Shown here: in pieces, positions 25,882-35,426 of the stretch
Layout of the letters: each line of letters begins with the position of its first letter
Position numbering within the stretch: the stretch's first letter is position 1
Assembly: GCF_016734765.1 (NCBI RefSeq)
Contig: NZ_JAERQE010000009.1
Location: 62,001 to 126,000, forward strand
Origin: Microvirga soli
Lineage (GTDB): Bacteria > Pseudomonadota > Alphaproteobacteria > Rhizobiales > Beijerinckiaceae
Reading direction: 5' to 3'
DNA length: 64,000 nt
Notes under the pieces: model-generated
Database searches by the model: none
Told to the model about the DNA's origin: nothing
Seen by the model: the letters and a program-made list of their open reading frames with translations, nothing else
Program-made: the position numbers and the translations under genes

Positions 25882-28556
25882 GCTTGACTCGCAGCTTTAG
25901 CCCCGAGCGCCGCCTGCGCAGCGGCCAACCGCGCGATCGGCACCCGGTACGGCGAGCAGGACACGTAGTCGAGGCCCGTCGCTTCGCAGAAATGGATCGA
26001 TGCCGGATCGCCGCCATGCTCGCCGCAGATTCCGAGCTTGATGTCGGCCCGCGTCTTCTTTCCGCGCTCCACGGCGAGCTTCACCAGCTCGCCGACGCCT
26101 TCCTGATCGATAGTGACGAACGGGTCGGCCGGCAGCAGGCCCTTCTGGGTGTAAGGCCCCAGGAACGAGGCTGCGTCATCGCGCGAGATACCGAGCGTGG
26201 TCTGCGTGAGATCGTTGGTCCCGAAGGAGAAGAACTCCGCCGATTTCGCGATCTCGCCGGCCAGAAGGGCCGCGCGGGGCAGCTCGATCATTGTGCCGAC
26301 CTGATACTCGATGGCGACGCCGCTCTCATGCTTCACGGCTTCCGCCATGGCGACGATGCGCTCCTTCACCAGATCGAGCTCCGGCTTCGTCATCACGAGC
26401 GGCACCATGATCTCGGGCACCACGGGCTGACCGGTCGTTTTGCCGGCTTCCACCGCCGCCTCGAAGATGGCGCGCGCCTGCATCTCGGCGATCTCGGGAT
26501 ACGCCACCGCAAGGCGGCAGCCGCGGAAGCCCAGCATCGGGTTGAACTCGTGAAGTTCGCGCGCCCGGTGCCTGAGCTTGTCGATGGGCGCGTTCATGGA
26601 CTTCGCTACTTCCTGCATCTCTTCTTCCGAATGCGGCAGGAACTCGTGCAGCGGCGGATCGAGCAGGCGGATCGTGACCGGCAGTCCGCTCATGATCGAG
26701 AACAGCTCGGCAAAGTCCTTGCGCTGCATGGGCAGCAGCTTGGAGAGCGCCGCGCGACGGCCCGCCTCGTCGTCGGAGAGGATCATCTCGCGCACGGCAA
26801 CGATGCGGTCGACCTCGAAGAACATGTGCTCCGTGCGGCAGAGGCCGATGCCTTCCGCCCCAAACGAGCGCGCGGTCTTGGCATCGAGCGGCGTTTCCGC
26901 ATTGGCACGCACCTTCATGCGGCGCACCTTGTCGGCCCAGCCCATCAGGGTCGCGAACTCGCCCGACAGCTCCGGCTGCAGCATCTCCACCTGGCCCAGC
27001 AGCACCTGGCCGTTGGAGCCGTCGATGGTGATGGTCTCGCCCTTCTTCAAGGCCTGCCCCGCCACCGTCAGCGTCTGGGTGGCATAGTCCACGCGGATCT
27101 GGCCCGCGCCCGACACGCAGGGCTTGCCCATGCCGCGGGCGACCACCGCCGCGTGCGAGGTCATGCCGCCACGGGTAGTCAGAATGCCCTCGGCCGCATG
27201 CATGCCGTGGATGTCTTCAGGCGAGGTCTCGACGCGCACCAGGATGACCTTGTGGCCGGCCTTCTTGGCGGCTTCCGCATCGTCCGAATTGAACACGATC
27301 GTGCCTGAGGCTGCGCCCGGCGAGGCCGGCAGGCCCGTGGCCAGGATCTTGCGCTCGGCCTTGGGGTCGATGGTGGGATGCAGCAGTTGGTCGAGAGCCG
27401 CCGGCTCCACGCGAGTGACGGCTTCTTCCTGCGTGATCAGGCCCTCGCTCGCCAGCTCCACGGCGATGCGGAGCGCGGCTTTTGCCGTGCGCTTGCCGTT
27501 GCGGGTCTGGAGCATCCAGAGCTTGCCGGTCTCCACCGTAAATTCCATGTCCTGCATGTCACGGTAGTGCTTTTCCAGAATGCCGTAGATGCGCACCAGC
27601 TCGTTGTAGGCGTCCGGCATGGCGCGTTCCATGGACGGCTTGTCGGAGCCCGATGCGACGCGTGCCTTCTCGGTGATGTCCTGCGGGGTGCGGATGCCCG
27701 CCACCACGTCCTCACCTTGGGCATTGATGAGGAACTCGCCATAGAGCTCGCTCTCGCCGGTGGAGGGATTGCGGGTGAAGGCGACGCCGGTGGCCGAGGT
27801 CTCACCCATGTTGCCGAACACCATGGCCTGCACGTTCACGGCCGTGCCCCAGCTCGCCGGGATGGCATGCAGCTCGCGGTACTTGATGGCGCGGTTGTTC
27901 ATCCAGGAGCCGAACACGGCCCCGATGGCGCCCCAGAGCTGCTCCTGCGGCTCCTGCGGGAAGGGCTTTCCGAGTTCCTTCTCGACCAGCGCCTTGTAGC
28001 GCGGGAGAATGCCCTTCCAGTCCTGGGCGGTCATGTCCGTGTCGAGCGTGTAGCCCTTGCGGTCCTTGTACTCGTCGAGGATCTCCTCGAAGTGATGGTG
28101 CTCGATGTCCAGCACCACATTGGAATACATGGTGATGAAGCGGCGGTACGAGTCGTAGGCGAAGCGCTCGTCGCCCGCACCCTTGGCCAGGGCCTCGACA
28201 GTCACGTCGTTGAGGCCGAGGTTGAGCACCGTGTCCATCATGCCGGGCATGGAGGCCCGGGCGCCGGAGCGGACGGAGACCAGGAGCGGGTTCGCGGCAT
28301 CGCCGAAGGTGCGGCCCGTGAGCTTGCCGACATAATCCAGGGCCTTCTCGACCTGAGCTTTCAGCTCCTGCGGATAACTGCTGCCATGGTCGTAGTAATA
28401 GGTGCAGACTTCCGTCGTGATGGTGAAGCCCGGCGGCACCGGCAGGCCGAGGTTGGACATTTCGGCCAGATTGGCGCCCTTGCCACCCAGCAGGTTCTTC
28501 ATCCCAGCCTGGCCTTCGGCCTTGCCATCCCCGAAGGTATAGACCCACTGCGTCAT
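25878..28556 (-). CDS. ppdK: Pyruvate, phosphate dikinase
   Basis: An 892-residue protein starting at the ATG at 28556 (MTQWVYTFGDGKAEG). A longer open frame upstream is not supported. The N-terminal ATP-grasp domain has KNLLGGKGANLAEM and VSVRSGARASMPGMMDTVLN. The central swivelling domain has GGMTSHAAVVARGMGKPCV with the phospho-accepting His. The C-terminal PEP/pyruvate barrel has EGIGLCRTEHMFF, RGCRLAVAYPEI and GTNDLTQTTLG. The enzyme interconverts pyruvate + ATP + Pi and PEP + AMP + PPi in the cytoplasm, bridging glycolysis and gluconeogenesis. Length is normal for bacterial PPDK. A coupled small membrane ORF follows. Confidence 0.97.
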   Translation of the reverse strand: MTQWVYTFGDGKAEGQAGMKNLLGGKGANLAEMSNLGLPVPPGFTITTEVCTYYYDHGSSYPQELKAQVEKALDYVGKLTGRTFGDAANPLLVSVRSGARASMPGMMDTVLNLGLNDVTVEALAKGAGDERFAYDSYRRFITMYSNVVLDIEHHHFEEILDEYKDRKGYTLDTDMTAQDWKGILPRYKALVEKELGKPFPQEPQEQLWGAIGAVFGSWMNNRAIKYRELHAIPASWGTAVNVQAMVFGNMGETSATGVAFTRNPSTGESELYGEFLINAQGEDVVAGIRTPQDITEKARVASGSDKPSMERAMPDAYNELVRIYGILEKHYRDMQDMEFTVETGKLWMLQTRNGKRTAKAALRIAVELASEGLITQEEAVTRVEPAALDQLLHPTIDPKAERKILATGLPASPGAASGTIVFNSDDAEAAKKAGHKVILVRVETSPEDIHGMHAAEGILTTRGGMTSHAAVVARGMGKPCVSGAGQIRVDYATQTLTVAGQALKKGETITIDGSNGQVLLGQVEMLQPELSGEFATLMGWADKVRRMKVRANAETPLDAKTARSFGAEGIGLCRTEHMFFEVDRIVAVREMILSDDEAGRRAALSKLLPMQRKDFAELFSIMSGLPVTIRLLDPPLHEFLPHSEEEMQEVAKSMNAPIDKLRHRARELHEFNPMLGFRGCRLAVAYPEIAEMQARAIFEAAVEAGKTTGQPVVPEIMVPLVMTKPELDLVKERIVAMAEAVKHESGVAIEYQVGTMIELPRAALLAGEIAKSAEFFSFGTNDLTQTTLGISRDDAASFLGPYTQKGLLPADPFVTIDQEGVGELVKLAVERGKKTRADIKLGICGEHGGDPASIHFCEATGLDYVSCSPYRVPIARLAAAQAALGAKAASQA

Positions 28557-28725
28557 CACTCGATCCCTTGGCTTAAGAAACGCCCTGCTGCCGCGCAGGT
28601 GTTGGCTTGAAACATGTGGAGCCCAAACGCAAGCTGAACAGCCACGGTTCCGGGAAATTTCAGAAGGGTAGCCCTTAGGGTAGCCTTGGGGACTGCCCCT
28701 CCCGACTATTATGAAGAGATCAAAC

Positions 28726-28753
28726 AAAAAAGGCCGGGACATGCCCGGCCTTT
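28726..28753 (-). terminator. Rho-independent terminator of the L,D-transpeptidase gene
   Basis: Perfect 7-bp stem GGCCGGG/CCCGGCC with a five-base loop. On the minus strand it is followed by a run of six T, then GTTT. It lies 23 bp after the stop of the minus-strand L,D-transpeptidase gene and upstream of ppdK. Confidence 0.88.
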
Positions 28754-28776
28754 CGTAATCTCTCATGAGCTCAGGT

Positions 28777-29418
28777 TCAGACCCGGTACCGTCCGTTGCG
28801 CTTCACGTAGACCGTGGTGCCGACGGGCACGCGCTCGTAAAGATCGGCGACGTCTTCGTTCAGCATGCGCACGCAGCCGGAGGAGACCTGCTCGCCGATG
28901 GACCAGGGCTCGTTGGTGCCGTGGATGCGGAACAGGGTGTCGGCGCCGTTCTGGTGCAGGTAGAGGGCGCGGGCGCCGAGCGGGTTGTCGAGGCCGGCTT
29001 CCATGTGGCGCGGGAGGTCCGGCTTGATGCCGACCATGGTCTTGGTGGGCGACCAGGCAGGCCACACGCCCTTGCGGCCCACCGAGGCGACGCCGCGCCA
29101 GGAGAAGCCCTGCTTGCCCACGCCGACGCCGTAACGGATCGCCTTGCCCTCGGGCTGGACGAGATAGAGCATGCGCTCGTCGATATCGACCACGATGGAG
29201 CCCGGCTTCTCGGAGCCCTTATACTCCACCGTCTGGCGGGCGTATTTCGCGTCCATCTTGCGGCGGTCGACCAGCGGGATGTTGTGCGGCTGATCCGGAA
29301 TCGAGCCGACATACCAGTTGTCGTCATCCATCGTGGCGAAAGGCTGTTGGGCGGTCTGGCAGGCAGCCAGGGGCGCGCTCAGGAGAGCGGCGATCAGGAG
29401 GCGTCGAATCATCATCAT
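28777..29418 (-). CDS. L,D-transpeptidase lipoprotein (YkuD domain)
   Basis: A 213-residue protein starting in an ATG triplet at 29412-29418, with AGAAG upstream. The leader RRLLIAALLSAPLAAC ends in a lipobox (LAAC), so it is probably lipid-anchored in the periplasm. The YkuD domain covers roughly residues 70-213, with RIHGTNEPWSIGEQVSSGC and the catalytic His and Cys in the SSGCVRM pattern. It forms 3-3 peptidoglycan crosslinks or attaches proteins to the wall. A strong terminator follows the gene. Rhizobiales typically have many such enzymes. Confidence 0.93.
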   Translation of the reverse strand: MMMIRRLLIAALLSAPLAACQTAQQPFATMDDDNWYVGSIPDQPHNIPLVDRRKMDAKYARQTVEYKGSEKPGSIVVDIDERMLYLVQPEGKAIRYGVGVGKQGFSWRGVASVGRKGVWPAWSPTKTMVGIKPDLPRHMEAGLDNPLGARALYLHQNGADTLFRIHGTNEPWSIGEQVSSGCVRMLNEDVADLYERVPVGTTVYVKRNGRYRV

Positions 29419-29564
29419 CGGTCTTCTGAATTGAAACGGTTGCCGCCTACCTAGGGCCTGAGGCCGGCCTTGGCTGTGCCCCTCAGGCAACACCTTAACC
29501 TGAATTAACCTGTGAGGGCTGCCCCATGCGCGTGGCGCAACCCTCGCGGTTTATCAGGCCCTAG

Positions 29565-31835
29565 TTACCCCTCGATCCGGGAGAAGTCCGCCACCGTGCG
29601 GGTCGCCTCGCGGATGCTGTTGAGGAGCCGCAGGCGGTTCGCCCGAAGCGCCGGATCCTCAGCATTGACGGTTACCTTGTCGAAGAACGCGTCCACGGGT
29701 TGGCGCAGGCGGGACAGGGCGCGCATGGCACCTTCAAAGTCCTCCGCCTCGATTGCAGCGGCGGCCTCCTCGCGGGCTTGGTGGAGCACCACGGCGAGCG
29801 CCTTCTCCTCGATCAGCCCCTGGTCGTTGACGATCTGGAGATCGGGCGCCTCGTTATAGTCCCGCCCGTCCTTCTTTTCCTCGATGCGCAGGATGTTGGC
29901 CGCGCGGCGATAACCGGCGAGCAGGTTCCTACCGTCCTCCGTGTCGAGGAAGCTGCCGAGCGCGTCCACGCGGCGGACGATCATGAGCAGATCGTCCTGA
30001 CCTTCGAGGGCGAACACGGCATCGATGAGATCGTGACGCGCACCTTGGTCACGGAGATAAACCTTTAGGCGGTCAGCGAAGAAGGAGAGGAGATCCTGAA
30101 GGTTCGTCCTCAACTCGTTAGTCACTTGGTTCCGAATGGCACCTTTCTCGTCAGTCGACTTGAGTTCTGAATATCGCTCAACAACTGCCGCGATTTTACT
30201 GATTTCAGAACCAGCCTCCTCCAGTGCATCTTCGAACTGGAGCCGCATTTCGGCAGTTTGGATGATTCGATTCATCATCACTTTGCCTGAGACCGATGCC
30301 ATTCCTTGAGCGAGAACTTGCTGCAGACCAATACGTAGATTGTTTTCTAGTACCAGTCTGATCACGCCTAACGCTGCGCGACGGAGCGCATAAGGATCCT
30401 TTGATCCCGTCGGCTTTTCGTCGATGGCCCAGAAGCCCACGAGGGTGTCGATCTTGTCGGCGAGCGCCACGGCTACAGACGCGGGATCGGTCGGCACGCG
30501 GTCGGAGGGGCCGAGGGGCTTGTAATGCTCCTCGATGGCGGCTGCGACGGACGCATGCTCGCCCTGCAGCGTCGCGTAGTAGCGGCCCATGAGGCCCTGC
30601 AGCTCGGGAAACTCGCCGACCATCTCGGTAACGAGATCCGCCTTGGCGAGACGGGCTGCGCGCTCCGCGAGTTCAGGATCGGCGCCGACGATGGGAGCGA
30701 CTTCCTTGGCGAGCGCCGCGATGCGCTCCACGCGCTTGTACTGCGTGCCGAGCTTCTCGTGGAATACGATTGATTTCAGCTTCTCCAGCCGGTCTTCCAG
30801 CTTCACCTGCTGGTCGGTCTTCCAGAAGAAGTTGGCGTCGGAGAGACGCGCGCGCACCACGCGCTCGTTGCCGCCCACAATCGTCTTGCCGCCATCGCTG
30901 GCGATGAGGTTCGAGGTGAGCAGGAACTTGTTAGCGAGCTTGCCGGTCGCGGGATCGCGCAGCACGAAGCATTTCTGGTTGGCGCGGATCGTGGTGCGGA
31001 TCACCTCCGGGGGAATGTCGAGGAACGCCTCATCAAAGGAGCCCATCAGCACCACAGGCCATTCCACGAGGCCAGCCACCTCTTCCAAAAGGCCTTCATC
31101 CTCGACAAGCTCAAGCCCCTGCGCGAAGGCGAGGTCCTTGGCGTCGTGCAGGATCATGTCCTTGCGGCGGTCGGTGTCGATCACGACCTTGGCCCGCTCT
31201 AGCGCCGGCGCGTAATCGTCGAAGCGCTTCACGCGGATCTCGTCCGGCGCGAGGAAGCGATGTCCTTTCGTGACGTCGCCCGAGCCGATCCCGTCCACAT
31301 CGAAGCGCACCACCTCCGGGTCCTCGGTCTCGGGGCCGAAGGTGCAGACGATGGAATGGAGCGGGCGCACCCAGCGGAGCGAGCCGGGCTCGCGCGAAGC
31401 CGCGCCCCAGCGCATGGATTTCGGCCAGGGGAAGTTTTTCACGATGCCGGGCAGAATCTCCGCCAGCACGTCCGGCGTCGAGCGGCCTGGCTTCTCGATG
31501 ATGGCGACGTAGAATTCGCCCTTCTTCGGATCGCTCTCGATCTTCGCCTGCTCGATGGAAGCGAGCCCCGCCCCCTTCAGGAAGCCCTGAATAGCCGCAT
31601 CGGGCGAGCCGACGCGCGGACCTTTGCGCTCCTCGCGCACGTCCTGCCCCTTCATGGGCAGACCCGCCACATGCAGCGCCAGCCGCCGCGGCGTGGCAAA
31701 AGCCTTGGCGCCCTCATAGAGGAAGCCGCGCTCCACGAGCGCATCGGTGACAAGCTTCTTCAGATCCTCCGCCGCACGACGCTGCATGCGGGCCGGAATT
31801 TCTTCGGAAAAGAGTTCGAGGAGGAGATCGGGCAT
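29565..31835 (-). CDS. glyS: Glycyl-tRNA synthetase beta subunit
   Basis: A 756-residue protein starting [18 protein letters not shown], the usual GlyS N terminus. Other marks are [25 protein letters not shown], the HD-like region, and a C-terminal anticodon-binding domain with [22 protein letters not shown]. GlyS pairs with GlyQ in an alpha2beta2 enzyme that charges tRNA-Gly. It lies 47 bp downstream of glyQ. Between roughly 30110 and 30390 the base composition drops and rare codons appear; this encodes a stretch of about 95 residues between RLVLENN and [10 protein letters not shown], where GlyS proteins differ. The frame stays open. Confidence 0.96.
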   Translation of the reverse strand: MPDLLLELFSEEIPARMQRRAAEDLKKLVTDALVERGFLYEGAKAFATPRRLALHVAGLPMKGQDVREERKGPRVGSPDAAIQGFLKGAGLASIEQAKIESDPKKGEFYVAIIEKPGRSTPDVLAEILPGIVKNFPWPKSMRWGAASREPGSLRWVRPLHSIVCTFGPETEDPEVVRFDVDGIGSGDVTKGHRFLAPDEIRVKRFDDYAPALERAKVVIDTDRRKDMILHDAKDLAFAQGLELVEDEGLLEEVAGLVEWPVVLMGSFDEAFLDIPPEVIRTTIRANQKCFVLRDPATGKLANKFLLTSNLIASDGGKTIVGGNERVVRARLSDANFFWKTDQQVKLEDRLEKLKSIVFHEKLGTQYKRVERIAALAKEVAPIVGADPELAERAARLAKADLVTEMVGEFPELQGLMGRYYATLQGEHASVAAAIEEHYKPLGPSDRVPTDPASVAVALADKIDTLVGFWAIDEKPTGSKDPYALRRAALGVIRLVLENNLRIGLQQVLAQGMASVSGKVMMNRIIQTAEMRLQFEDALEEAGSEISKIAAVVERYSELKSTDEKGAIRNQVTNELRTNLQDLLSFFADRLKVYLRDQGARHDLIDAVFALEGQDDLLMIVRRVDALGSFLDTEDGRNLLAGYRRAANILRIEEKKDGRDYNEAPDLQIVNDQGLIEEKALAVVLHQAREEAAAAIEAEDFEGAMRALSRLRQPVDAFFDKVTVNAEDPALRANRLRLLNSIREATRTVADFSRIEG

Positions 31836-31882
31836 GGGAGAACTTTTTGATCAGAGAAGAGGGAGATGGGAGGATGCAGCGG

Positions 31883-32824
31883 TCAAGCCGCCACGCCTCC
31901 GCCCTCGGTCTTCAGCCATGCGGCGCCGCAGGCTTTCGCCAGTTCTCGGACGCGCAGGATGTAGCTCTGGCGCTCGGTGACGGAGATCACGCCGCGGGCG
32001 TCGAGCAGGTTGAACATGTGGCTGGCCTTGATGCACTGGTCATAGGCCGGCAGGGCCATCAGGTGGCGCTGGTCGTTGGCATCAGGCTTCGGCTCACCGG
32101 CTTCCAGATACTTGCGGCAGGCGGCTTCCGCATCGCGGAAGTGCCGGAACAGCATCTCGGTATCAGCATGCTCGAAGTTGTGGCGGGAATATTCCTGCTC
32201 GGCCTGCAGGAAGATGTCGCCATAGGTCACCTTTTCGACGCCATCGAGCCCGTTGAAGTTGAGGTCGTACATGGACTCGACGCCCTGCAGATACATGGCG
32301 AGGCGCTCGAGCCCGTAGGTCAACTCGCCCGCCACCGGCGAGCACTCGAAGCCCGCCACCTGCTGGAAGTAGGTGAACTGTGACACTTCCATGCCGTCGC
32401 ACCAGCATTCCCAGCCCAGCCCCCAGGCACCGAGCGTCGGGCTCTCCCAATCGTCTTCGACGAAGCGGATATCGTGAAGGGACGTGTCGATGCCGATGGC
32501 CTTGAGCGAACCGAGATAAAGCTCCTGCAGGTTCGGCGGGTTCGGCTTCAGGATGACCTGGAACTGGTAATAGTGCTGGGCCCGGTTAGGGTTCTCGCCA
32601 TAGCGACCATCCTTGGGACGCCGGGAGGGCTGCACATAGGCCGCGCGCCACGACTTGGGACCAAGAGCCCTTAAGGTTGTGGCCGGGTGGAAGGTACCGG
32701 CCCCCATTTCCATGTCGTAGGGCTGGAGGATCACGCAGCCCTGTTCGGCCCAGTAGCGCTGGAGCGTAAGGATCAGGCCCTGGAAAGAGCGCGCAGGGTT
32801 CATATGCGCGGGTTCGCTCGTCAT
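31883..32824 (-). CDS. glyQ: Glycyl-tRNA synthetase alpha subunit
   Basis: A 313-residue protein. It has the class II synthetase core of the alpha subunit: [81 protein letters not shown], and [15 protein letters not shown]. GlyQ binds glycine and ATP and acts with GlyS, the next gene. An internal ATG at residue 8 (MNPARSF) is an alternative start closer to most homologues. Upstream lie a short perfect palindrome and the S49 peptidase gene. Confidence 0.97.
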   Translation of the reverse strand: MTSEPAHMNPARSFQGLILTLQRYWAEQGCVILQPYDMEMGAGTFHPATTLRALGPKSWRAAYVQPSRRPKDGRYGENPNRAQHYYQFQVILKPNPPNLQELYLGSLKAIGIDTSLHDIRFVEDDWESPTLGAWGLGWECWCDGMEVSQFTYFQQVAGFECSPVAGELTYGLERLAMYLQGVESMYDLNFNGLDGVEKVTYGDIFLQAEQEYSRHNFEHADTEMLFRHFRDAEAACRKYLEAGEPKPDANDQRHLMALPAYDQCIKASHMFNLLDARGVISVTERQSYILRVRELAKACGAAWLKTEGGGVAA

Positions 32825-32903
32825 GTCAGCGTCCGGTTTTATCCAAAAAATTCAGGCGAACCCTTGGGATGATGGGCGCTTCAAGTCAAGCGTTGGGGCA
32901 TAT

Positions 32904-32949
32904 CCGCCGTCATTCCGGGGCCGCGTAGCGGAACCCGGAATGACGGCGG
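32904..32949. repeat. Perfect 16-bp inverted repeat (family C half-element)
   Basis: Arms CCGCCGTCATTCCGGG and CCCGGAATGACGGCGG are exactly complementary around a short GCGTAGCGG-containing loop. It lies between the S49 peptidase stop and glyQ, and could act as a terminator-like hairpin for the upstream gene, although no T-run follows. Confidence 0.8.
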
Positions 32950-32954
32950 AGGAT

Positions 32955-33839
32955 TTACAGCCCCAGTCGCGCCCATGCAGCCCTCTCCTCCAACACGCCG
33001 GCGACCTCACCCGGGTCAATGAGGCTGATGTCGCCGACCGCGCGGCGGCCCAGCAGGCGCCCCAGCAGCGGCCGGCGGGCGGGCTCGATCATGCGGAACC
33101 GCACCTTGTCGCCGAAGCGCTGGCGCATGATGGAGCGGATGTCGCCGAGCCCGTCGACGAGGCCGAGATCGACCGCCTCGGCCCCGACCCAGAAGGCGCC
33201 GGAGAAGAGGTCGTCATAGGAATCGTTGAGCTTTTCGCCCCGGCGGGAGCGCACGAGATCGACGAAGACGTCGTGGATCTTCACCTGGAGGCCCTTGAGG
33301 CGGATCACGTCGTCCGGGTTCTCGGGCCGGAACGGGTCGAGCATGGCCTTGCTCTTGCCGGCGGTGTGCACCCGCCGCTCGATGCCGAGGCGCTCGATCA
33401 GTTCATGGAAGCCGAAGCTCGCGGAGACCACCCCGATGGAGCCCACGATGGAGGCCGGATCGGCATAGATCTCGTCGGCCGCGCAGGCGATCATGTAGCC
33501 GCCGGAGGCCGCTGCATCCTCCACGAAGGCGATGACGGGAAGCTTCTTCTCCTCCGAGAGGCTGCGGATGCGCCGGAAGATCAGGTGGGATTGCGCCGCC
33601 GAGCCGCCCGGCGAGTTGATCACGAGGGCCACGGCCTTCGCGCCCGGTACCGAGAAGGCCCGCTCCAGCAGGGGCGCCACGCTCGACATGGCGAGCCCGG
33701 TTCGCAGGGGCATCACGGCCCCGATGGGACCAGACAGGCGCACCACCGGCACGACGGGGCTGGAAGCGGTGCGGTATTTGGCCGGAAGGAGGAATTGCAG
33801 GCGTGCGGAGAGCATGGAGAGGAGAGATGATTGAGCCAT
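32955..33839 (-). CDS. S49 family serine peptidase (SppA/SohB-like)
   Basis: A 294-residue protein. The ClpP/crotonase-like core has VALVINSPGGSAAQS for the oxyanion region, AFVEDAAASGGYMIACAAD with the nucleophilic Ser in ASGGY, and the general-base Lys in HTAGKSKAMLDPF. It has no clear signal peptide, only a mildly hydrophobic N terminus, so it may be membrane-associated in the cytoplasm or act like SohB. Members degrade signal peptides or membrane protein fragments. Located upstream of glyQ on the same strand, an arrangement often seen in Rhizobiales. Confidence 0.92.
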   Translation of the reverse strand: MAQSSLLSMLSARLQFLLPAKYRTASSPVVPVVRLSGPIGAVMPLRTGLAMSSVAPLLERAFSVPGAKAVALVINSPGGSAAQSHLIFRRIRSLSEEKKLPVIAFVEDAAASGGYMIACAADEIYADPASIVGSIGVVSASFGFHELIERLGIERRVHTAGKSKAMLDPFRPENPDDVIRLKGLQVKIHDVFVDLVRSRRGEKLNDSYDDLFSGAFWVGAEAVDLGLVDGLGDIRSIMRQRFGDKVRFRMIEPARRPLLGRLLGRRAVGDISLIDPGEVAGVLEERAAWARLGL

Positions 33840-33986
33840 GGCGTCTATGTAGGGTGCACGGCCCGGCTTCCCAAGATGAACATCCCGTTAGGGAATTCGT
33901 TGGCATCCGTTCAGCTAAGATGGGCTAGAAATCTCATCATGAAGAACAGCCCTGCCCCTGTGCCGGGCAGAGGTGAGGAGAAAAAT

Positions 33987-34334
33987 ATGCGTAAGCTGAT
34001 GTTCGGCCTTCTTGGCCTTGCAACCCTTGGGCTCGGCGCAGTCTCGGCGCAACCGGTGGAGGCCCAGCCCTACTATCGGGACTACGGCTATGGCTATCGT
34101 CCCGTGGTCGAGCGCCGCTATGTGCGTCCGCGTCCGGTGATCAGCGTTCAGGTCGGGACCCCCTACCGCGCGTACCGCCCTTATCGGGGTTACCGTCCTG
34201 CGCCGGTCTATCGCCCGGTTCGTACGGCTCGCCGTTGCTGGGTCGAGCGGCGACAGGTCCGGACGAGTTACGGCTGGGTGCGTCGTCCGGTAGAAGTCTG
34301 CCGCACGGTTCGCAGACCCGGCTACCGCTGGTAA
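33987..34334 (+). CDS. Small secreted Arg/Tyr/Pro-rich protein of unknown function
   Basis: A 115-residue protein starting at the ATG at 33987, behind GGTGAGGAG. A signal peptide (MRKLMFGLLGLATLGLGAVSA) is followed by a Tyr/Arg/Pro-rich stretch of repeats such as YRPYRGYRP and YGYGYRP, then two Cys in RRCWVERR and VEVCRTVRR that could form a disulfide. The mature protein is strongly basic. Similar small proteins are common in Methylobacteriaceae and Bradyrhizobium, with no known function. A strong terminator follows directly. Confidence 0.8.
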   Translation: MRKLMFGLLGLATLGLGAVSAQPVEAQPYYRDYGYGYRPVVERRYVRPRPVISVQVGTPYRAYRPYRGYRPAPVYRPVRTARRCWVERRQVRTSYGWVRRPVEVCRTVRRPGYRW

Positions 34335-34340
34335 ATCCGC

Positions 34341-34366
34341 AAAGGGCGCCGAAAGGCGCCCTTTTT
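34341..34366 (+). terminator. Rho-independent terminator after the basic secreted protein
   Basis: Perfect 7-bp stem GGGCGCC/GGCGCCC with a GAAA tetraloop, followed by TTTTT. It sits 10 bp after the stop of the small secreted protein gene and abuts the stop of the convergent methyltransferase gene, so it may serve both directions. Confidence 0.93.
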
Positions 34367-35106
34367 CATAGAAGAGCCGACTCGCCCCGGTGCAGCGCCT
34401 CGGCCTCCGGCGTGAAGCGCCCCTCGGGGCCATTCAGGATCACAGGCGGCAGGATGGCCAGAGGAGCCCGGCTGCCCTTGATCCCGGAGAGCAGGAAGCG
34501 GATCGCGGGCTTCTCGGCAACTGGATGCACGAAGCGAAGCTCAATCCCTCCAAGCCACCTCCCTGAAAGCGCGAGGCACTCGGCCACTCGGTCGGCCCGA
34601 TGAATCAGCACCAGCCGCCCCTTGGGCTTGAGCAGCCCCGTGCAGGCCTTCAGCCAGGCCTCCAGCCCGCCCACCGGTAGGGCATGAGCCGCCGCCCGCC
34701 CCCGGTCGGGAGAGATGCGAGCCTGCCCTTCCTCCAGAAAGGGTGGATTGGTCAGGACAAGGTCTGCGCTCTCCGGCATGAGACCGGCAGCCTGACGTGA
34801 GTCCTTGTCCAGCACATCGGCGACAACGATCTCTCCCTGAACATCGTTGTCCTGGCAGTTCCGGCGGCAGAGCTCGGCGAGACCGGGATCCTGTTCCACG
34901 AAGACGAAGCGCCCTGCCGGCTCCCGGGCCGCTGCCATCAGCCCCACCACCCCGGTGGCGGCGCCTACATCCACGACTACATCGCCGGGCTTTATGGGAG
35001 CCGAGGCGGCGAGCAGAACAGCATCGGTGCCGGCCCGGTGACCCTTGGCCATCTGTGCCAGACGCACGCGCCCGCCAAGCAGTAAATCCTGCGTGATGTC
35101 AGGCAT
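34366..35106 (-). CDS. tRNA1(Val) (adenine-N6)-methyltransferase-like protein (TrmN6/YfiC family)
   Basis: A 246-residue protein starting at the ATG at 35106 (MPDITQDLLLGGRVRLAQM). SAM site VVDVGAATGVVGLMAA, the acidic strand end FVEQDP, and the N6-adenine motif LVLTNPPFLEEG (NPPF) identify a Rossmann-fold adenine methyltransferase. The upstream SRVRLxQ-type segment, here GGRVRLAQMAKGHRAGTDAV, matches the TrmN6/YfiC group, which methylates A37 of tRNA-Val. Its start overlaps the stop of the DUF2007 gene by 8 bp, so they are coupled. Confidence 0.88.
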   Translation of the reverse strand: MPDITQDLLLGGRVRLAQMAKGHRAGTDAVLLAASAPIKPGDVVVDVGAATGVVGLMAAAREPAGRFVFVEQDPGLAELCRRNCQDNDVQGEIVVADVLDKDSRQAAGLMPESADLVLTNPPFLEEGQARISPDRGRAAAHALPVGGLEAWLKACTGLLKPKGRLVLIHRADRVAECLALSGRWLGGIELRFVHPVAEKPAIRFLLSGIKGSRAPLAILPPVILNGPEGRFTPEAEALHRGESALL

Positions 35107-35323
35107 CCCGCAGCTCGGCTCCAAGCCCTGCATCGCGTATCAGGCGGCGAGCCTGATTTGCATGGTCGTCAGGCACCAAGATTCGTCGGGGGAATAGGAT
35201 GTTCATGACCTCCAGAGCGCCCATATGCGAGTCTGCGACGAGAACTGGGATATTGGCGTTTTCCAAGAGGGATTGTAGGAAGCCCACCAGAACGACATCG
35301 TTGGTGCGGACGATTTCGACCAT
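35099..35323 (-). CDS. DUF2007 domain small protein
   Basis: A 74-residue protein. It has the DUF2007 (putative signal-transducing protein) pattern: an N-terminal strand TNDVVLVGFLQSLLENANIPVLVAD and a C-terminal PRRILVPDDHANQARRLI. It is ferredoxin-like in predicted fold and cytoplasmic. Function is unknown; in alphaproteobacteria it commonly precedes this type of methyltransferase gene, and here the two overlap. Divergent from the polyprenyl synthase gene. Confidence 0.9.
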   Translation of the reverse strand: MVEIVRTNDVVLVGFLQSLLENANIPVLVADSHMGALEVMNILFPRRILVPDDHANQARRLIRDAGLGAELRDA

Positions 35324-35426
35324 CGGCCTGAGACCCTTTCCCCTGCGGTAAGCGTTTGCATTGCAGCATGGAAAGTGCCATGCCAGTTCATATTCCTACC
35401 GGCTTTTCCCGCCGGCAACCCGGGTC

